From the NCBI GenBank assembly GCA_038827615.1, contig JAWBNK010000001.1:58290-122289 (forward strand): a stretch of 64,000 bases of DNA, in the 5' to 3' direction. The notes under the pieces are model-generated. The model was given only the letters and a program-made list of their open reading frames with translations. It did no database searches and had not been told where the DNA came from. This DNA comes from Thermosphaera sp. Lineage in GTDB: Archaea > Thermoproteota > Thermoprotei_A > Sulfolobales > Desulfurococcaceae. This document shows, one piece after another, positions 1-8,323 of the stretch. The translations under genes and the position numbers were made by a program. Each line of letters begins with the position of its first letter. Positions within the stretch are counted from its first letter, which is position 1.

Positions 1-2
1 CA

Positions 3-1037
3 TCCGACGGTCTTCCATATTTAAATGCCTCATTCATCGTGGACGGTGGAAACGTGAACCTCCTGCTCGATATAGCCTCAAGTGTTCAGGGAGGACAAAG
101 AGTCCTGGGATATGCGGAGAACGTTGTCCCAATTGATGATCGGTCATCGCCCCCGTTGAACATTACGGTTGCATCTTACTCGGAGGCCCGGATTCCTCGC
201 TATGATGGTTATGGGGCGGTTAATCTAAAAGCCATTGTTCTCAGCGATGGATCTATCTTCCTAAATCAGGTCTTAAGGTCGGATCGAGGGCCAGAATATG
301 TCAAGGTAGTCATGGGCTATGTCGACATGTTATGCGAGAGCGCTCCCGATTGTAGGATTGTCATCGAGGCTTCGAAATACGAAGAAGTGAGCTCTAGCGA
401 AATGCTCAGAGATCCCCAAGTGCTTTTGAGGACGGCGAGCACGGATTGGATGCTGACGGCAACTCTCTTAGGGGTGGTTTTGCTACACCCATCGACCTGG
501 TTTACACCTTTCCTATCCTACACGGGGGAATTGTTCCTCTCTATCGTCAATGACAGACACGCTGGTATCCCGTTGATAGCGCTGGTGTCGGCTCTAGTAT
601 ATCTTTACACGAGCAGGAGGATTCCGGGGAAAAGGGATGAGAGGCTCCCAGAGCAGGTTGAGAGGGAAATATACGCTACTCACGGCGTGAGAGAGAGGGT
701 TCTGCGAGGGAGGTACGACCTATCCCGCAACGACTTCACAGCCTTATACAGTATAGTCGACACGTACATGCTCGAACTGCTTGGTGTATCGTTGAAGCAG
801 CCTGAAGCAGTTGAGGTGCTCTCAAGGTTCGTTGGGAGAGATAGTGCTGAAAAGTATGTGCGCAAGATGAACAAGCTTTACGAGAAAGCTACTTTGGGGA
901 GAAAGCTCCCGTTAGTTTTCTCATGGGGCAGAGTGGTGAAGCAGATGCTCAGGGATACTGAGGCTTTGCTGAACAAGCTCGGTGCATCCCTCTCCGACGA
1001 GAAAGGGTATGAATATCTCGAGATGAGGAGGGCTTAG
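3..1037 (+). CDS. DUF4350-like membrane protein, 5' end cut off
   Basis: The reading frame is open to the left edge of the window, so the N-terminus is missing; no start is assigned. About 344 residues remain. The first ~125 residues look like an extracytoplasmic alpha/beta domain. Two hydrophobic segments follow (around the residues STDWMLTATLLGVVLL and GIPLIALVSALVYLYT), then a basic cytoplasmic helical tail. This layout matches DUF4350 proteins, which usually sit beside MoxR ATPase and DUF58 genes. It ends one base before the DUF58 gene, so they are co-transcribed. The family is assigned from context and topology rather than from a diagnostic motif, and the function is unknown. Confidence 0.55.
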   Translation, partial: SDGLPYLNASFIVDGGNVNLLLDIASSVQGGQRVLGYAENVVPIDDRSSPPLNITVASYSEARIPRYDGYGAVNLKAIVLSDGSIFLNQVLRSDRGPEYVKVVMGYVDMLCESAPDCRIVIEASKYEEVSSSEMLRDPQVLLRTASTDWMLTATLLGVVLLHPSTWFTPFLSYTGELFLSIVNDRHAGIPLIALVSALVYLYTSRRIPGKRDERLPEQVEREIYATHGVRERVLRGRYDLSRNDFTALYSIVDTYMLELLGVSLKQPEAVEVLSRFVGRDSAEKYVRKMNKLYEKATLGRKLPLVFSWGRVVKQMLRDTEALLNKLGASLSDEKGYEYLEMRRA

Positions 1038-1038
1038 C

Positions 1039-2376
1039 TTGTCCTCCAGTGTCTACGCTACCAGAAGGATTCTAGGGGTCCTTCTACTGTCAGCTGTATC
1101 AATCTCCATGGGAGCGTTTCTCGATTTCAAGTTAACACTCATTGGGTTGTCCCTCTTATTCGGGACTCTTGCTTTCAAAGGTTACGTTCTAATAGCAGGG
1201 CTGGCGGCGTCAAGGCTTGAAGTTGACTGGGTTTACAAGGGTAATATAGAGGGTGAGGAGCTCGAGGTAGTAGCCCTCCTCAAGAATAAGACCATCGTTC
1301 CCATAGGTTTCTTAGAAGTATCTCTAAAATACTCCCCGAACCTACGGCTTATCGAAGGAGCTAGGGGAGGAGTCCTAGCCATCCCTCCTCGTTCAATTGT
1401 TCAATTCAGGGCTATCTTTAAAGCAAGGGTGGGTTGCCACAAGATTGGACCCTTCACGGTAGTGGTTAGGGATGTATTGGGATTGTTTAGAACCGATGAG
1501 TTCGAGATAGGAGGCAACATATGCGTTAAGATTAAGCCTAGGGTAAGCGAGCTGGTGGTTAAAAAGCTTTTCGCGTATTCGAGGACGGTTGGGTTGACCA
1601 GGTCTGGGAGGCCTGGTCATGGGGTTGAATTCTACGATGTGCGCGAGTACAGGACGGGTGACGAACTTAGGAGGTTGGAGTGGAAGAGGCTTGCCTCGAG
1701 GAACCTATTGGCGGTTAAGGAGATGGAGCAGGAGGCTTTTCAAAACGTGATATTCATTGTCGATGCTACTAGTTTTACGATGAGAGGTCCTTATGGAAAT
1801 ACTCCCTACGAGCATGTGGCTAGGATAGTTTCATCGACGGCGAGGGCCTTATCTGCTAGAGGAGATGCGCTGGGACTCGTATTGTACTCTGACAGGAAGG
1901 TTTTATCCACGGGGGGATTGACCAGGGGGAAGAGAGCATTTTATGAAATAGTCAACCTGCTATCTACGTTAGAGTATGATCCAGCACCCGTGGCTGATGA
2001 GGAGGCGAGGTTGGGTTCTATTAGCAATGCGCTGAAGGAAACGCTTAGAATAATGCCTCGCGAAAGAAACGCGGTATTCTGGTTTACGACCACTGGGGGC
2101 GAGGCCTACGCTGAAAAGCTTGCAGGCATTGTTGAGAGGCTGGCAGGGATGGGAAACAACGTTTACGTCATAATACCGGTGATCACCGCCTACGAACTCC
2201 TCGACCTGGATAAAACCGCGAAAATGATATACAGAGTAAAGACGGCACAGCAAACTAGGAAAGACATAGGCTTCGCAAAATATCTCAGGAAGCGGGGAGT
2301 AAAAGCTGTCGCAATAGGTCCCGAGCATATTCCTCAACTAGTTATCGACATTGTGGAGACGCTTTCTACTCGCTGA
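1039..2376 (+). CDS. DUF58 family protein (von Willebrand A-like)
   Basis: A protein of 445 residues with two N-terminal membrane helices, a beta-rich middle, then the DUF58 signature around residues 195-230 (YDVREYRTGDELRRLEWK followed by VKE). This precedes a VWA-like domain starting at IFIVDATS. DUF58 proteins are typically encoded with MoxR AAA ATPases and are thought to act as chaperone-linked assembly factors at the membrane; the substrate is unknown. The TTG start lies one base after the stop of the upstream DUF4350-like gene, so the two form one operon whose earlier genes are outside the window. A hairpin just after the stop may end the transcript. Confidence 0.85.
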   Translation: MSSSVYATRRILGVLLLSAVSISMGAFLDFKLTLIGLSLLFGTLAFKGYVLIAGLAASRLEVDWVYKGNIEGEELEVVALLKNKTIVPIGFLEVSLKYSPNLRLIEGARGGVLAIPPRSIVQFRAIFKARVGCHKIGPFTVVVRDVLGLFRTDEFEIGGNICVKIKPRVSELVVKKLFAYSRTVGLTRSGRPGHGVEFYDVREYRTGDELRRLEWKRLASRNLLAVKEMEQEAFQNVIFIVDATSFTMRGPYGNTPYEHVARIVSSTARALSARGDALGLVLYSDRKVLSTGGLTRGKRAFYEIVNLLSTLEYDPAPVADEEARLGSISNALKETLRIMPRERNAVFWFTTTGGEAYAEKLAGIVERLAGMGNNVYVIIPVITAYELLDLDKTAKMIYRVKTAQQTRKDIGFAKYLRKRGVKAVAIGPEHIPQLVIDIVETLSTR

Positions 2377-2387
2377 CTTACCATTTT

Positions 2388-2407
2388 AACAGGGATTAAA
2401 CCCTGTT
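2388..2407 (+). terminator. Hairpin after the DUF58 operon
   Basis: A perfect 7-bp inverted repeat (AACAGGG and CCCTGTT) around a 6-nt AT-only loop, 11 bases after the DUF58 stop codon. A short AT-rich stretch follows but no clear T-run. It could be a 3'-end stabiliser or terminator. Archaeal termination depends mainly on T-tracts, so the role is tentative. Confidence 0.35.
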
Positions 2408-2589
2408 GAAGCTTATTAGAAATCTTCACCCTCGGAATCAGTAAACTCGATCGTTCACAAAACGCGTCGAAGGCGTTGGCGTTTCAACCCCTAAACAGGG
2501 ACCTCTGCAACCGGGGGGTTATTAAACTACATGTCTCCGCGTTGAACCCAGAAGTATTTTTACTCGGTTAGTACTCTATTAGCAGTATA

Positions 2590-3231
2590 GTGAGCATTAT
2601 GGATCGAATTCCGCTTAAAGCACTACTCTCGATCTCGATTCTGGCACTTTTTCTTTCAACTCCGTTATCAACAATCGCGGAATCCCTTGTTTACAGGGAG
2701 GGAGATTGGGCATCCTATAAGCTCACCATTAACATGGGAGGAGTTGAATGCGTCTATAGAGTTAGGCTTAGTGTTAAATCAGTGAACGATACCGTCGTTA
2801 GGTATTCGTTGGCGCTCGAAGAAGTCGTTAAGCAAGATGAGCAGAAATGCCAGCTCGCAGCTACGCTGTTAATGCTGGGGCTGGCCTTCTCCTCGAACAT
2901 TGAAAGAAACGTTTCATCCCTAACGCCTGAGTCGAGGGAACTATTGATAAATCCCTCGTACACTGGAGAATACACCGTTAGCAACGGGTTTAAGACGTCC
3001 TACGTCAAAGGAGTCCTAACTCTACTAGAGGGTGAGAGCACGGACATCATTGTTACTCGGATCAAGGTAGAACTGGTTGATACAAGCATAAGCATGGTAA
3101 AGCTTTACCAGCAGGCTCCCCTATTGCTCATCGCAGGATTAATGGTCGCCGCAGTGGTCACTACGCTTGTATTGATCACTAGGAGACTACGCCGAAAGAG
3201 AACCTCTCCCGAGACCGGCGCGACCTCCTAG
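2590..3231 (+). CDS. Exported membrane-anchored protein of unknown function
   Basis: 213 residues. An N-terminal signal segment (KALLSISILALFLSTPLSTIAE) is followed by an extracytoplasmic beta-rich domain with two Cys (residues ~57 and ~88). A C-terminal membrane helix (LLLIAGLMVAAVVTTLVLI) and a basic cytoplasmic tail close the protein. This is a type I membrane topology. The family is not recognised. The start could be GTG at 2590 or ATG at 2599. It lies just upstream of the pilin-like island on the same strand and may belong to the same surface system, but no sequence link shows that. Confidence 0.6.
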   Translation: MSIMDRIPLKALLSISILALFLSTPLSTIAESLVYREGDWASYKLTINMGGVECVYRVRLSVKSVNDTVVRYSLALEEVVKQDEQKCQLAATLLMLGLAFSSNIERNVSSLTPESRELLINPSYTGEYTVSNGFKTSYVKGVLTLLEGESTDIIVTRIKVELVDTSISMVKLYQQAPLLLIAGLMVAAVVTTLVLITRRLRRKRTSPETGATS

Positions 3232-3359
3232 TGTGAACCCATCCATTTTACCCCTGTTTTCGACCTATTTGATTGAAAGATAAGGATTCACGATATGTAT
3301 CGCCTCTACATTTTCTTTATAAAAGAACAAGCTTATTTCAAAAACAAGGTGCTTATATC

Positions 3360-3926
3360 TTGGCAAATGTTTTTCCATTAATGATACTTCTCCTCTCGCT
3401 ACTAATAATAGGGGTTGGCTATGGACTGTGGAGCGATACTCTTAAGGCGAATGTTTTCATCCAAGTGGCACCCTCTGATCTCGATATCGGCTCTTGGAAA
3501 GTTTTCGCTAGATTCAAGTGTGGGTACTGCATAGGTTATGATCAAGTATACTTATCCCCCGGTAACGATACACTGCATGTTTTGATTGGAAACTCCCGTG
3601 TACAGTACTTGTGGGTTGGCCTAGTTATCGAGAACAATAGGGCTTTGAATTCGTACCTGGACAATATAGAAGTATGGATCGTTGACTCAAGTGGAGAGTA
3701 TAACATTACTCCGATCACATACTTATACGAACCCGTTAAGACGGGGGTTGGGAACATGCCTTACTGGGGTAGATTGACTTGCAACGATCTACCGGTGCAG
3801 GGATATCTCCCTGGCTACCCAGTGTTGGTGAAACCAGGTTACAAGATGGTTGCTTGGTTGTTTATTTCGCTTGATTCGCTTGAACTGAGTAATGTGGAGG
3901 TTAGGGTTAAACTAGTCTCGCATTAA
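3360..3926 (+). CDS. SipW/TasA-type pilin-like exported protein 1
   Basis: About 188 residues. A hydrophobic signal helix runs into the motif GYGLWSDTLKANVFI, the same layout as the two paralogues at 4755 and 5377 (xxMWxDxLxxNxYVxTGE). SipW-dependent fibre proteins of the TasA/camelysin class carry this type of signal with a short post-helix D/N-rich stretch. The mature part has three Cys in the N-terminal half and a fourth later, and is rich in beta-type sequence. The chosen TTG start has AAGGTGC eight bases upstream and a TATA-like TTTATAAAA at about 3316. A longer frame from TTG 3273 is open but would put 29 polar residues before the signal. It is likely a substrate of the signal peptidase at 6057. 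Confidence 0.6.
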   Translation: MANVFPLMILLLSLLIIGVGYGLWSDTLKANVFIQVAPSDLDIGSWKVFARFKCGYCIGYDQVYLSPGNDTLHVLIGNSRVQYLWVGLVIENNRALNSYLDNIEVWIVDSSGEYNITPITYLYEPVKTGVGNMPYWGRLTCNDLPVQGYLPGYPVLVKPGYKMVAWLFISLDSLELSNVEVRVKLVSH

Positions 3927-3952
3927 AATCGTACACCATTATTTTCGATTAA

Positions 3953-3990
3953 TCAGAATAATAGTTAATGATACTAAAATATTATTCTGA
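3953..3990. promoter_or_regulatory. 11-bp inverted repeat upstream of the HTH gene
   Basis: Perfect arms TCAGAATAATA (3953-3963) and TATTATTCTGA (3980-3990) separated by 16 nt, in a very AT-rich stretch between pilin-like gene 1 and the regulator. TATA-like ATATATAAAA follows immediately. The half-site AGAATA recurs at the promoter of pilin-like gene 2. It may be a regulator binding site or a 3' hairpin of gene 1. Confidence 0.45.
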
Positions 3991-4058
3991 ATATATAAAA
4001 AATACAGAAGATTTATATGGAGTATTTCAGATATAATATATAAACCGAAGGTTTTATA

Positions 4059-4661
4059 ATGAGTAATAGGACGAAGATTGACATCGTTGAGAGAATCCTT
4101 GACTATTTAGCCAGGGAGGAGAAAGCTCTCAAAACCCATATTCTTTATGCTTCCAACCTGAATAGTAATAGCTTGAGCAGATACTTGGATTGGATGGTTA
4201 AGCTTGGCTTGATCAGTTATTTCGAGGATGGGAGAAACATCATTTACACTATAACCGAGAAGGGCATAGAAGTCCTCGAAGGGATAAGGAACATTAATGA
4301 TTTAATAAATGCTAAAAGAGATATTTTGAGCGAAGAACTAACTCTTTATAGGGATGTCTTCAAGAGGACTTTTGGAGGGGATGACTTCACAGTATCCTAC
4401 GGGTCTATCATTGGAAAATCGGGTCTAACGCATTCTCATCTAATAGTCAAGTATGGGGGCATCGAGTATCTATTACTCTCCATTAATGAGGCCAGAGTCT
4501 CCAGGCACATGCTCAGGAGCGTGGGGTATTCTCTCCTAGTGTCGGATGACACAGGTCTTCCATTGCTTATTGTTTTAAGGAACAGAGGGCTTATTGACCT
4601 AGTCAGTAGAATAGCTTCTCTCGTCAATCCTAACAGGGTAGTTAAGACGATAGTAGTTTGA
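4059..4661 (+). CDS. Winged-helix transcriptional regulator
   Basis: 200 residues. An N-terminal winged-helix domain (about residues 5-80) has the pattern of archaeal HTH_45/MarR-like regulators: helices around DIVERILDYLAREEKALKTHILY, SNSLSRYLDWMVKLGLI, then a wing ending in YTITEKGIEVLEGI. The C-terminal ~100 residues form an alpha/beta domain (FTVSYGSIIGKSGLTHSHLIVKY onward) that may sense a ligand or dimerise; the ligand is unknown. It is embedded between pilin-like genes 1 and 2, and its own upstream region and that of gene 2 share AGAATA inverted repeats. The simplest reading is a local regulator of the fibre island that also controls itself. Regulation is inferred. Confidence 0.75.
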   Translation: MSNRTKIDIVERILDYLAREEKALKTHILYASNLNSNSLSRYLDWMVKLGLISYFEDGRNIIYTITEKGIEVLEGIRNINDLINAKRDILSEELTLYRDVFKRTFGGDDFTVSYGSIIGKSGLTHSHLIVKYGGIEYLLLSINEARVSRHMLRSVGYSLLVSDDTGLPLLIVLRNRGLIDLVSRIASLVNPNRVVKTIVV

Positions 4662-4687
4662 TACGTATGATCAATATGGATGGTTAG

Positions 4688-4728
4688 TATATATAATTCT
4701 TGCCCTAGTGTTTTAAGAATACTATTCT
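4688..4728 (+). promoter_or_regulatory. TATA box and palindromic operator of pilin-like gene 2
   Basis: TATATATAA at 4688-4696 places the expected transcription start near 4717. The palindrome AGAATA-C-TATTCT (4716-4728) lies exactly on that start, where a bound protein would block RNA polymerase. The half-site AGAATA is shared with the inverted repeat at 3953-3990. GGTG at 4745 precedes the ATG at 4755. Confidence 0.5.
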
Positions 4729-4754
4729 ATCATCCTAACTTAAAGGTGTAATAT

Positions 4755-5309
4755 ATGAACTCGATATCAACAATAGCTGGATTAACCTTCGTAGGGTTAA
4801 TGCTTGTAGCTCTAGGCGTGGCAGCCGCCATGTGGATGGAGACGTTGAAAATAAACACTTACGTGGAGACTGGAGAAGTCAAGATGAAGTGATCGGACTG
4901 GTACTGCAGTGATGAGGGGCCTGACCCCCAGGCAGGAAACAATTTCCACAACGAGGAGGGAAAGGATGTTGCACAGTGCTATGTCACCCCCGAGTTGTTT
5001 GATGAGGAGGATAATGTTATCAAGGTGAACATAACCCTGGTTAACGCGTACCCAGGCTATGCTCCAGTAATATATCTCTATGCGGACAATATTGGAACGA
5101 TACCGGTGAAGCTACTCGAATACTCTATCTCGGAGTACGACGAAGAGGCTTTGACGGTCATCCTAGATATACCATCGGATACTCAGGTTCACCCGGGCGA
5201 AGCCCTTGCGTTGAACCTTGGGATAATAATTAATCAAGAAGCCCAAGAGCTAACATCATACTCGTTCGAAATAACCTTCACGTTCGCACAGTGGAACGAG
5301 GTGCCCTAA
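4755..5309 (+). pseudogene. SipW/TasA-type pilin-like protein 2, interrupted by in-frame TGA
   Basis: From ATG 4755 the frame codes a typical signal segment and the motif AAAMWMETLKINTYVETGEV, then meets TGA at codon 46 (4890-4892). The same frame continues with full coding character for another 138 codons to TAA at 5307, giving 184 codons in all, and ends with FTFAQWNEVP, close to the FEAIAWNEYY end of paralogue 3. Promoter, GGTG ribosome site and downstream coding sense are intact. A single base change (for example TGG to TGA) would explain the stop. Other options are a sequencing error or readthrough. No selenocysteine or pyrrolysine machinery is visible, and UGA-Sec is not expected in this lineage. 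An internal TTG at 4995 would lack the signal peptide. Confidence 0.6.
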
Positions 5310-5310
5310 T

Positions 5311-5345
5311 TTTTTTAAACATGTTCACGCCCGCTCATAACGGGC
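5311..5345 (+). promoter_or_regulatory. T-run/TATA and small hairpin before pilin-like gene 3
   Basis: Directly after the stop of gene 2 comes a T7 run merging into TTTAAAC, which could end the gene 2 transcript and serve as the TATA box of gene 3. A 5-bp hairpin GCCCG/CGGGC with a 7-nt loop (5329-5345) follows in the predicted 5' leader. The TATA-to-start distance leaves a leader of about 35 nt. Confidence 0.35.
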
Positions 5346-5376
5346 TTGAATTCGTAACATGTATTGGTGTATTGAG

Positions 5377-6060
5377 ATGAATAAAATCATAATATATGCA
5401 TTAAGCATCGCACTCATAGGCGTATCAGTCCTCGTAGGACTGGCCATGTGGTCGGACAACTTAAGCGCGAACTCCTACGTGTCCACGGGGGAGTTGGACT
5501 GGCACATTGTAGCTGGGCCAACCATCTGGCTCGACGCTTGCGGGCTTCCACCAGGCTATGGAATGTTTAAGGGGAACGATTGGAACGCATCGCTACTCCC
5601 CATGCCAGGAGCTGTTCAATTAGATAAGGATGTCGGATGTACTGATGTGACGCTGATAGACTCGGATGGAGACGGAGACTACGACGCAATGAATGTTACG
5701 CTAGTCAACGTCTACCCGTGGTACTATACTCACATAGCTATCAAGGTGCACAATGACGGGACGATCCCGCTTAAGATTTGGCGCGTAGTCTTCGATGGAC
5801 GCGAATACTACGAGATAAACGAGGGAGAGCTTAACCAGGGCGTTGAAGTAGACTTAGACGGCGACGGATTACCGGACATACTTGTGTGGTGGGGCGATAA
5901 TTTCGGAGTTCAACTTCATCCCTGCCAATCCGCGGACATCAGCTTCGACTTGACGATACTTCAGACAGCCCCCCAGGGGGCCTCGCTGTCTTTCACAATA
6001 TACTTTGAAGCTATAGCTTGGAACGAGTACTACGTGCCCTCTCCAACCCCTGCTCCGTGA
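5377..6060 (+). CDS. SipW/TasA-type pilin-like exported protein 3
   Basis: 227 residues from ATG 5377, which is preceded by GGTG at 5366; ATG 5359 is in frame but has no such site. A signal helix (IIIYALSIALIGVSVLVGLAMW) runs into SDNLSANSYVSTGELDW, the island's shared motif. The mature domain holds acidic DxDGD-type stretches (DSDGDGDYDAMNV and DLDGDGLPD) that look like calcium-binding loops. Its C-terminal strand FTIYFEAIAWNEYY matches paralogue 2. TasA-class proteins polymerise outside the cell by donor-strand exchange; archaeal bundling pili of Pyrobaculum share that fold. Homology here is inferred from layout. The gene overlaps the signal peptidase gene (GTGA), which ties substrate and protease together. 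Confidence 0.65.
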   Translation: MNKIIIYALSIALIGVSVLVGLAMWSDNLSANSYVSTGELDWHIVAGPTIWLDACGLPPGYGMFKGNDWNASLLPMPGAVQLDKDVGCTDVTLIDSDGDGDYDAMNVTLVNVYPWYYTHIAIKVHNDGTIPLKIWRVVFDGREYYEINEGELNQGVEVDLDGDGLPDILVWWGDNFGVQLHPCQSADISFDLTILQTAPQGASLSFTIYFEAIAWNEYYVPSPTPAP

Positions 6061-7277
6061 CCGGAGTGAAACGTAGAGTGTTCAAAATGATAAAACCTTT
6101 TTTTAAGCAAAACCTTCACATAATTGTCTCGCTTCTATCATATCTCATTGTTTTCTCTGGATTATTCCTCAGGGCTCTTTATGGTTTATCCTTCTATCTC
6201 GTGCCCTCAATGGTTTTTCTAATATCCTTCATCATAAATTATGCCTACCTGAGAAGGTATTGGGTAGGGGACTCTGCTTATTTCAATGCATTATCTTTCA
6301 TCACTCACCTTGCAGTATTTGTTCTCTCAGGGTTGCTTGCAGGGTTGGGCTTCAACACGTTGTTGATGACTCCGCTCGGATACGTCTTAAACTCCGCGCT
6401 AGCCATATCCACGGTCCTCTACCTTGAATCCTTCCGTTCGGAATTGGTCTTCAAGAATTTGAAACATGCGGGTCCGCTAACAGTTTTCATAGCGCTGTCC
6501 ATCATGACATCGCTCATGTATACTCTCGTGTTCGAGGGTACCGGTATCAGCATGACCTGGTTTATAAAGTATTTATCGTTCACAGCATATTCTATCGTTC
6601 TCTCATTAATTGCGCGGCGGTTTAGCTTCAAGACTCAAGCGATAACAATGACCTCCTACGTAGTATTCTTCAGACTGGCTCCTGTAATCCCGGCTAGAAC
6701 CACCATCCTACTAACTACACTTCCATTGATTACGCTTTCAATTCTTCTACCAGGCCTCCTACACCTCTTTTCGAAACCCATCACTCTTCGAATCATCCCC
6801 TACAGACTGCGCAGGCGTGGGCGATTACTCACCATATTTCTAACAGCGTTATCCTTTGCACTCTTCGCATCTTTTCTCTTTGGCGTTAGGTTTTTCGCAG
6901 TCAGCAGTGGTAGCATGACTCCATCGATCAATGTAGGAGATGTAGTGGTTTCCGCGCCTACTTCACCAGGCGGGATCAAGCCTGGCGACGTCATAGTTTT
7001 CAAGGGCGGTTCAAGCATCATCGTCCACAGAGTTATTGAGCCTGCGGGCGACGATTGTTTCATAACGAGGGGGGATGCTAACGAAAGCCCTGATCCCCTG
7101 TGGGCTTGTGGAGGCAGTATCATTGGAAGAGTGATCTTCACCATCCCCATGATAGGATGGACCACTCTATACTTGCTCCAGGCTACCGGCAGCTTGAATG
7201 CATCCATCTCGCTAATATTGTCTTTATTATCTTTAATCTACGTTTACTATATCGTAAGAGGAGTTGTCAGGTATTGA
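6057..7277 (+). CDS. SipW-like (ER-type) signal peptidase I with long N-terminal membrane domain
   Basis: 406 residues if started at GTG 6057, which overlaps the preceding stop as GTGA; ATG 6087 is the alternative. The first ~270 residues contain about eight hydrophobic helices. Then comes the S26 catalytic domain: SSGSMTPSINVGDVV (catalytic Ser about residue 286), IKPGDVIVF, and IIVHRVIE, in which His (about 324) takes the place of the bacterial general-base Lys, as in the ER/archaeal SipW type. A further motif ITRGDAN follows, then a C-terminal membrane helix. It should cleave signal peptides of the neighbouring pilin-like proteins at the outer face of the membrane. The long polytopic N-terminal part is unusual for this family, whose catalytic forms are normally 150-250 residues. 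Confidence 0.85.
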   Translation: MTGVKRRVFKMIKPFFKQNLHIIVSLLSYLIVFSGLFLRALYGLSFYLVPSMVFLISFIINYAYLRRYWVGDSAYFNALSFITHLAVFVLSGLLAGLGFNTLLMTPLGYVLNSALAISTVLYLESFRSELVFKNLKHAGPLTVFIALSIMTSLMYTLVFEGTGISMTWFIKYLSFTAYSIVLSLIARRFSFKTQAITMTSYVVFFRLAPVIPARTTILLTTLPLITLSILLPGLLHLFSKPITLRIIPYRLRRRGRLLTIFLTALSFALFASFLFGVRFFAVSSGSMTPSINVGDVVVSAPTSPGGIKPGDVIVFKGGSSIIVHRVIEPAGDDCFITRGDANESPDPLWACGGSIIGRVIFTIPMIGWTTLYLLQATGSLNASISLILSLLSLIYVYYIVRGVVRY

Positions 7278-8323
7278 AAAAACTTTTCTCTAATTCGAGC
7301 TTAGTTCTTAAAAACCGCGCGAGGGTCTTTTCGATCGTTGTCACCATCGCATTCATAGCTTTATTCGCGGTGGGCGCGTTCTACCTCTCGGAGAGCTATA
7401 GGGTGCAGCCCTACGTTGTTCACAAAGATGTTTTCAAAACCGCTGAGCTAAGCTCTCAAGTAGGTTACAATGTTTACGTTAAGCCATCGCTCATTTACGA
7501 TTACGCAGGAGTAGTCAATTATTCGACCATATACCTATCTCTCGCGGACAGTATAGACTACTTTTTTAACATCTCGTGGTTTGTAAGCAACAGTACTAGT
7601 TATGGTTACGTGGAGAAGCTGGAACCATTCGTCCGCCCTGCCCTATCTATCTCTACTTCATCATGGAGCAAGAACTTCACTATAGAGCCGGATGTAAACG
7701 CCTCTGGAAACACGATCAGCGTTAAAGGAGCTTTCAACATCTCCGACATAACTGACCTCGTTGAAGCTATCGACTCGGAGATAAGAGTTACTTCGTGGAG
7801 GTTTGACGCAGTAATAACGATCGAAGTCGGAGTCAACGTTGCATACTCCTCCGGTTTCAGAACCACGTATGTTTTGAAGCCGTTGATTACGCTGAGCTTC
7901 AATAGAATCTACAACTTATTATCGATAACAACAGAGGGTTTATCGAATACTTACAGCGTTGAGAACCAGAGAACAGTTGAAAACACTATTAGTTTACCGC
8001 TCGGAATTAGAGCGAGGGTTTCAACCGTGAGGAGCCTGGCCGCGATCTCCACTCTAATATCAGGTGCTTTATTAATGGCTCTGACGTATGCGACTTTGCG
8101 AGTATATGGAGTAACGGGGTTGAGGAATGGCAGGGTGAGGTGGAAAAGCGTCAAGGGGAGGCTTGAGGAGTATCGTTTCAGGACAATAGTTATAGAGGAT
8201 CCTGCCGATTTTGAAGCCCTATCCAAGAGGTTTGATGTGCCGATCGTGTACTCGGATAGCGAGAAAAAATACTATTTAGTAATCGGGGATACCGCGTACG
8301 TCTATGCGGAGAAAACAAGCTAG
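7274..8323 (+). CDS. DUF5305 family membrane protein
   Basis: 349 residues from TTG 7274, which overlaps the stop of the signal peptidase gene (TTGA). One membrane helix near the N-terminus (SIVVTIAFIALFAVGAFYL) is followed by a large extracytoplasmic beta domain (residues ~40-250). A second helix comes near residue 265, then a cytoplasmic tail ending in an alpha/beta piece (FRTIVIEDPADFEALSKRFDVPIVYS). DUF5305 proteins are found in archaea beside SipW-type signal peptidases, and the topology here fits. A role in assembling or anchoring the exported fibre is likely but unproven. The gene ends tail to tail with RuBisCO, overlapping by 4 bases. Confidence 0.7.
   Translation: MKKLFSNSSLVLKNRARVFSIVVTIAFIALFAVGAFYLSESYRVQPYVVHKDVFKTAELSSQVGYNVYVKPSLIYDYAGVVNYSTIYLSLADSIDYFFNISWFVSNSTSYGYVEKLEPFVRPALSISTSSWSKNFTIEPDVNASGNTISVKGAFNISDITDLVEAIDSEIRVTSWRFDAVITIEVGVNVAYSSGFRTTYVLKPLITLSFNRIYNLLSITTEGLSNTYSVENQRTVENTISLPLGIRARVSTVRSLAAISTLISGALLMALTYATLRVYGVTGLRNGRVRWKSVKGRLEEYRFRTIVIEDPADFEALSKRFDVPIVYSDSEKKYYLVIGDTAYVYAEKTS

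Noticed and set aside
4890..4892. Selenocysteine or pyrrolysine codon in pilin-like gene 2
   Set aside because: The codon is TGA, not TAG; no SECIS-like element was recognised and crenarchaea are not known to use selenocysteine.
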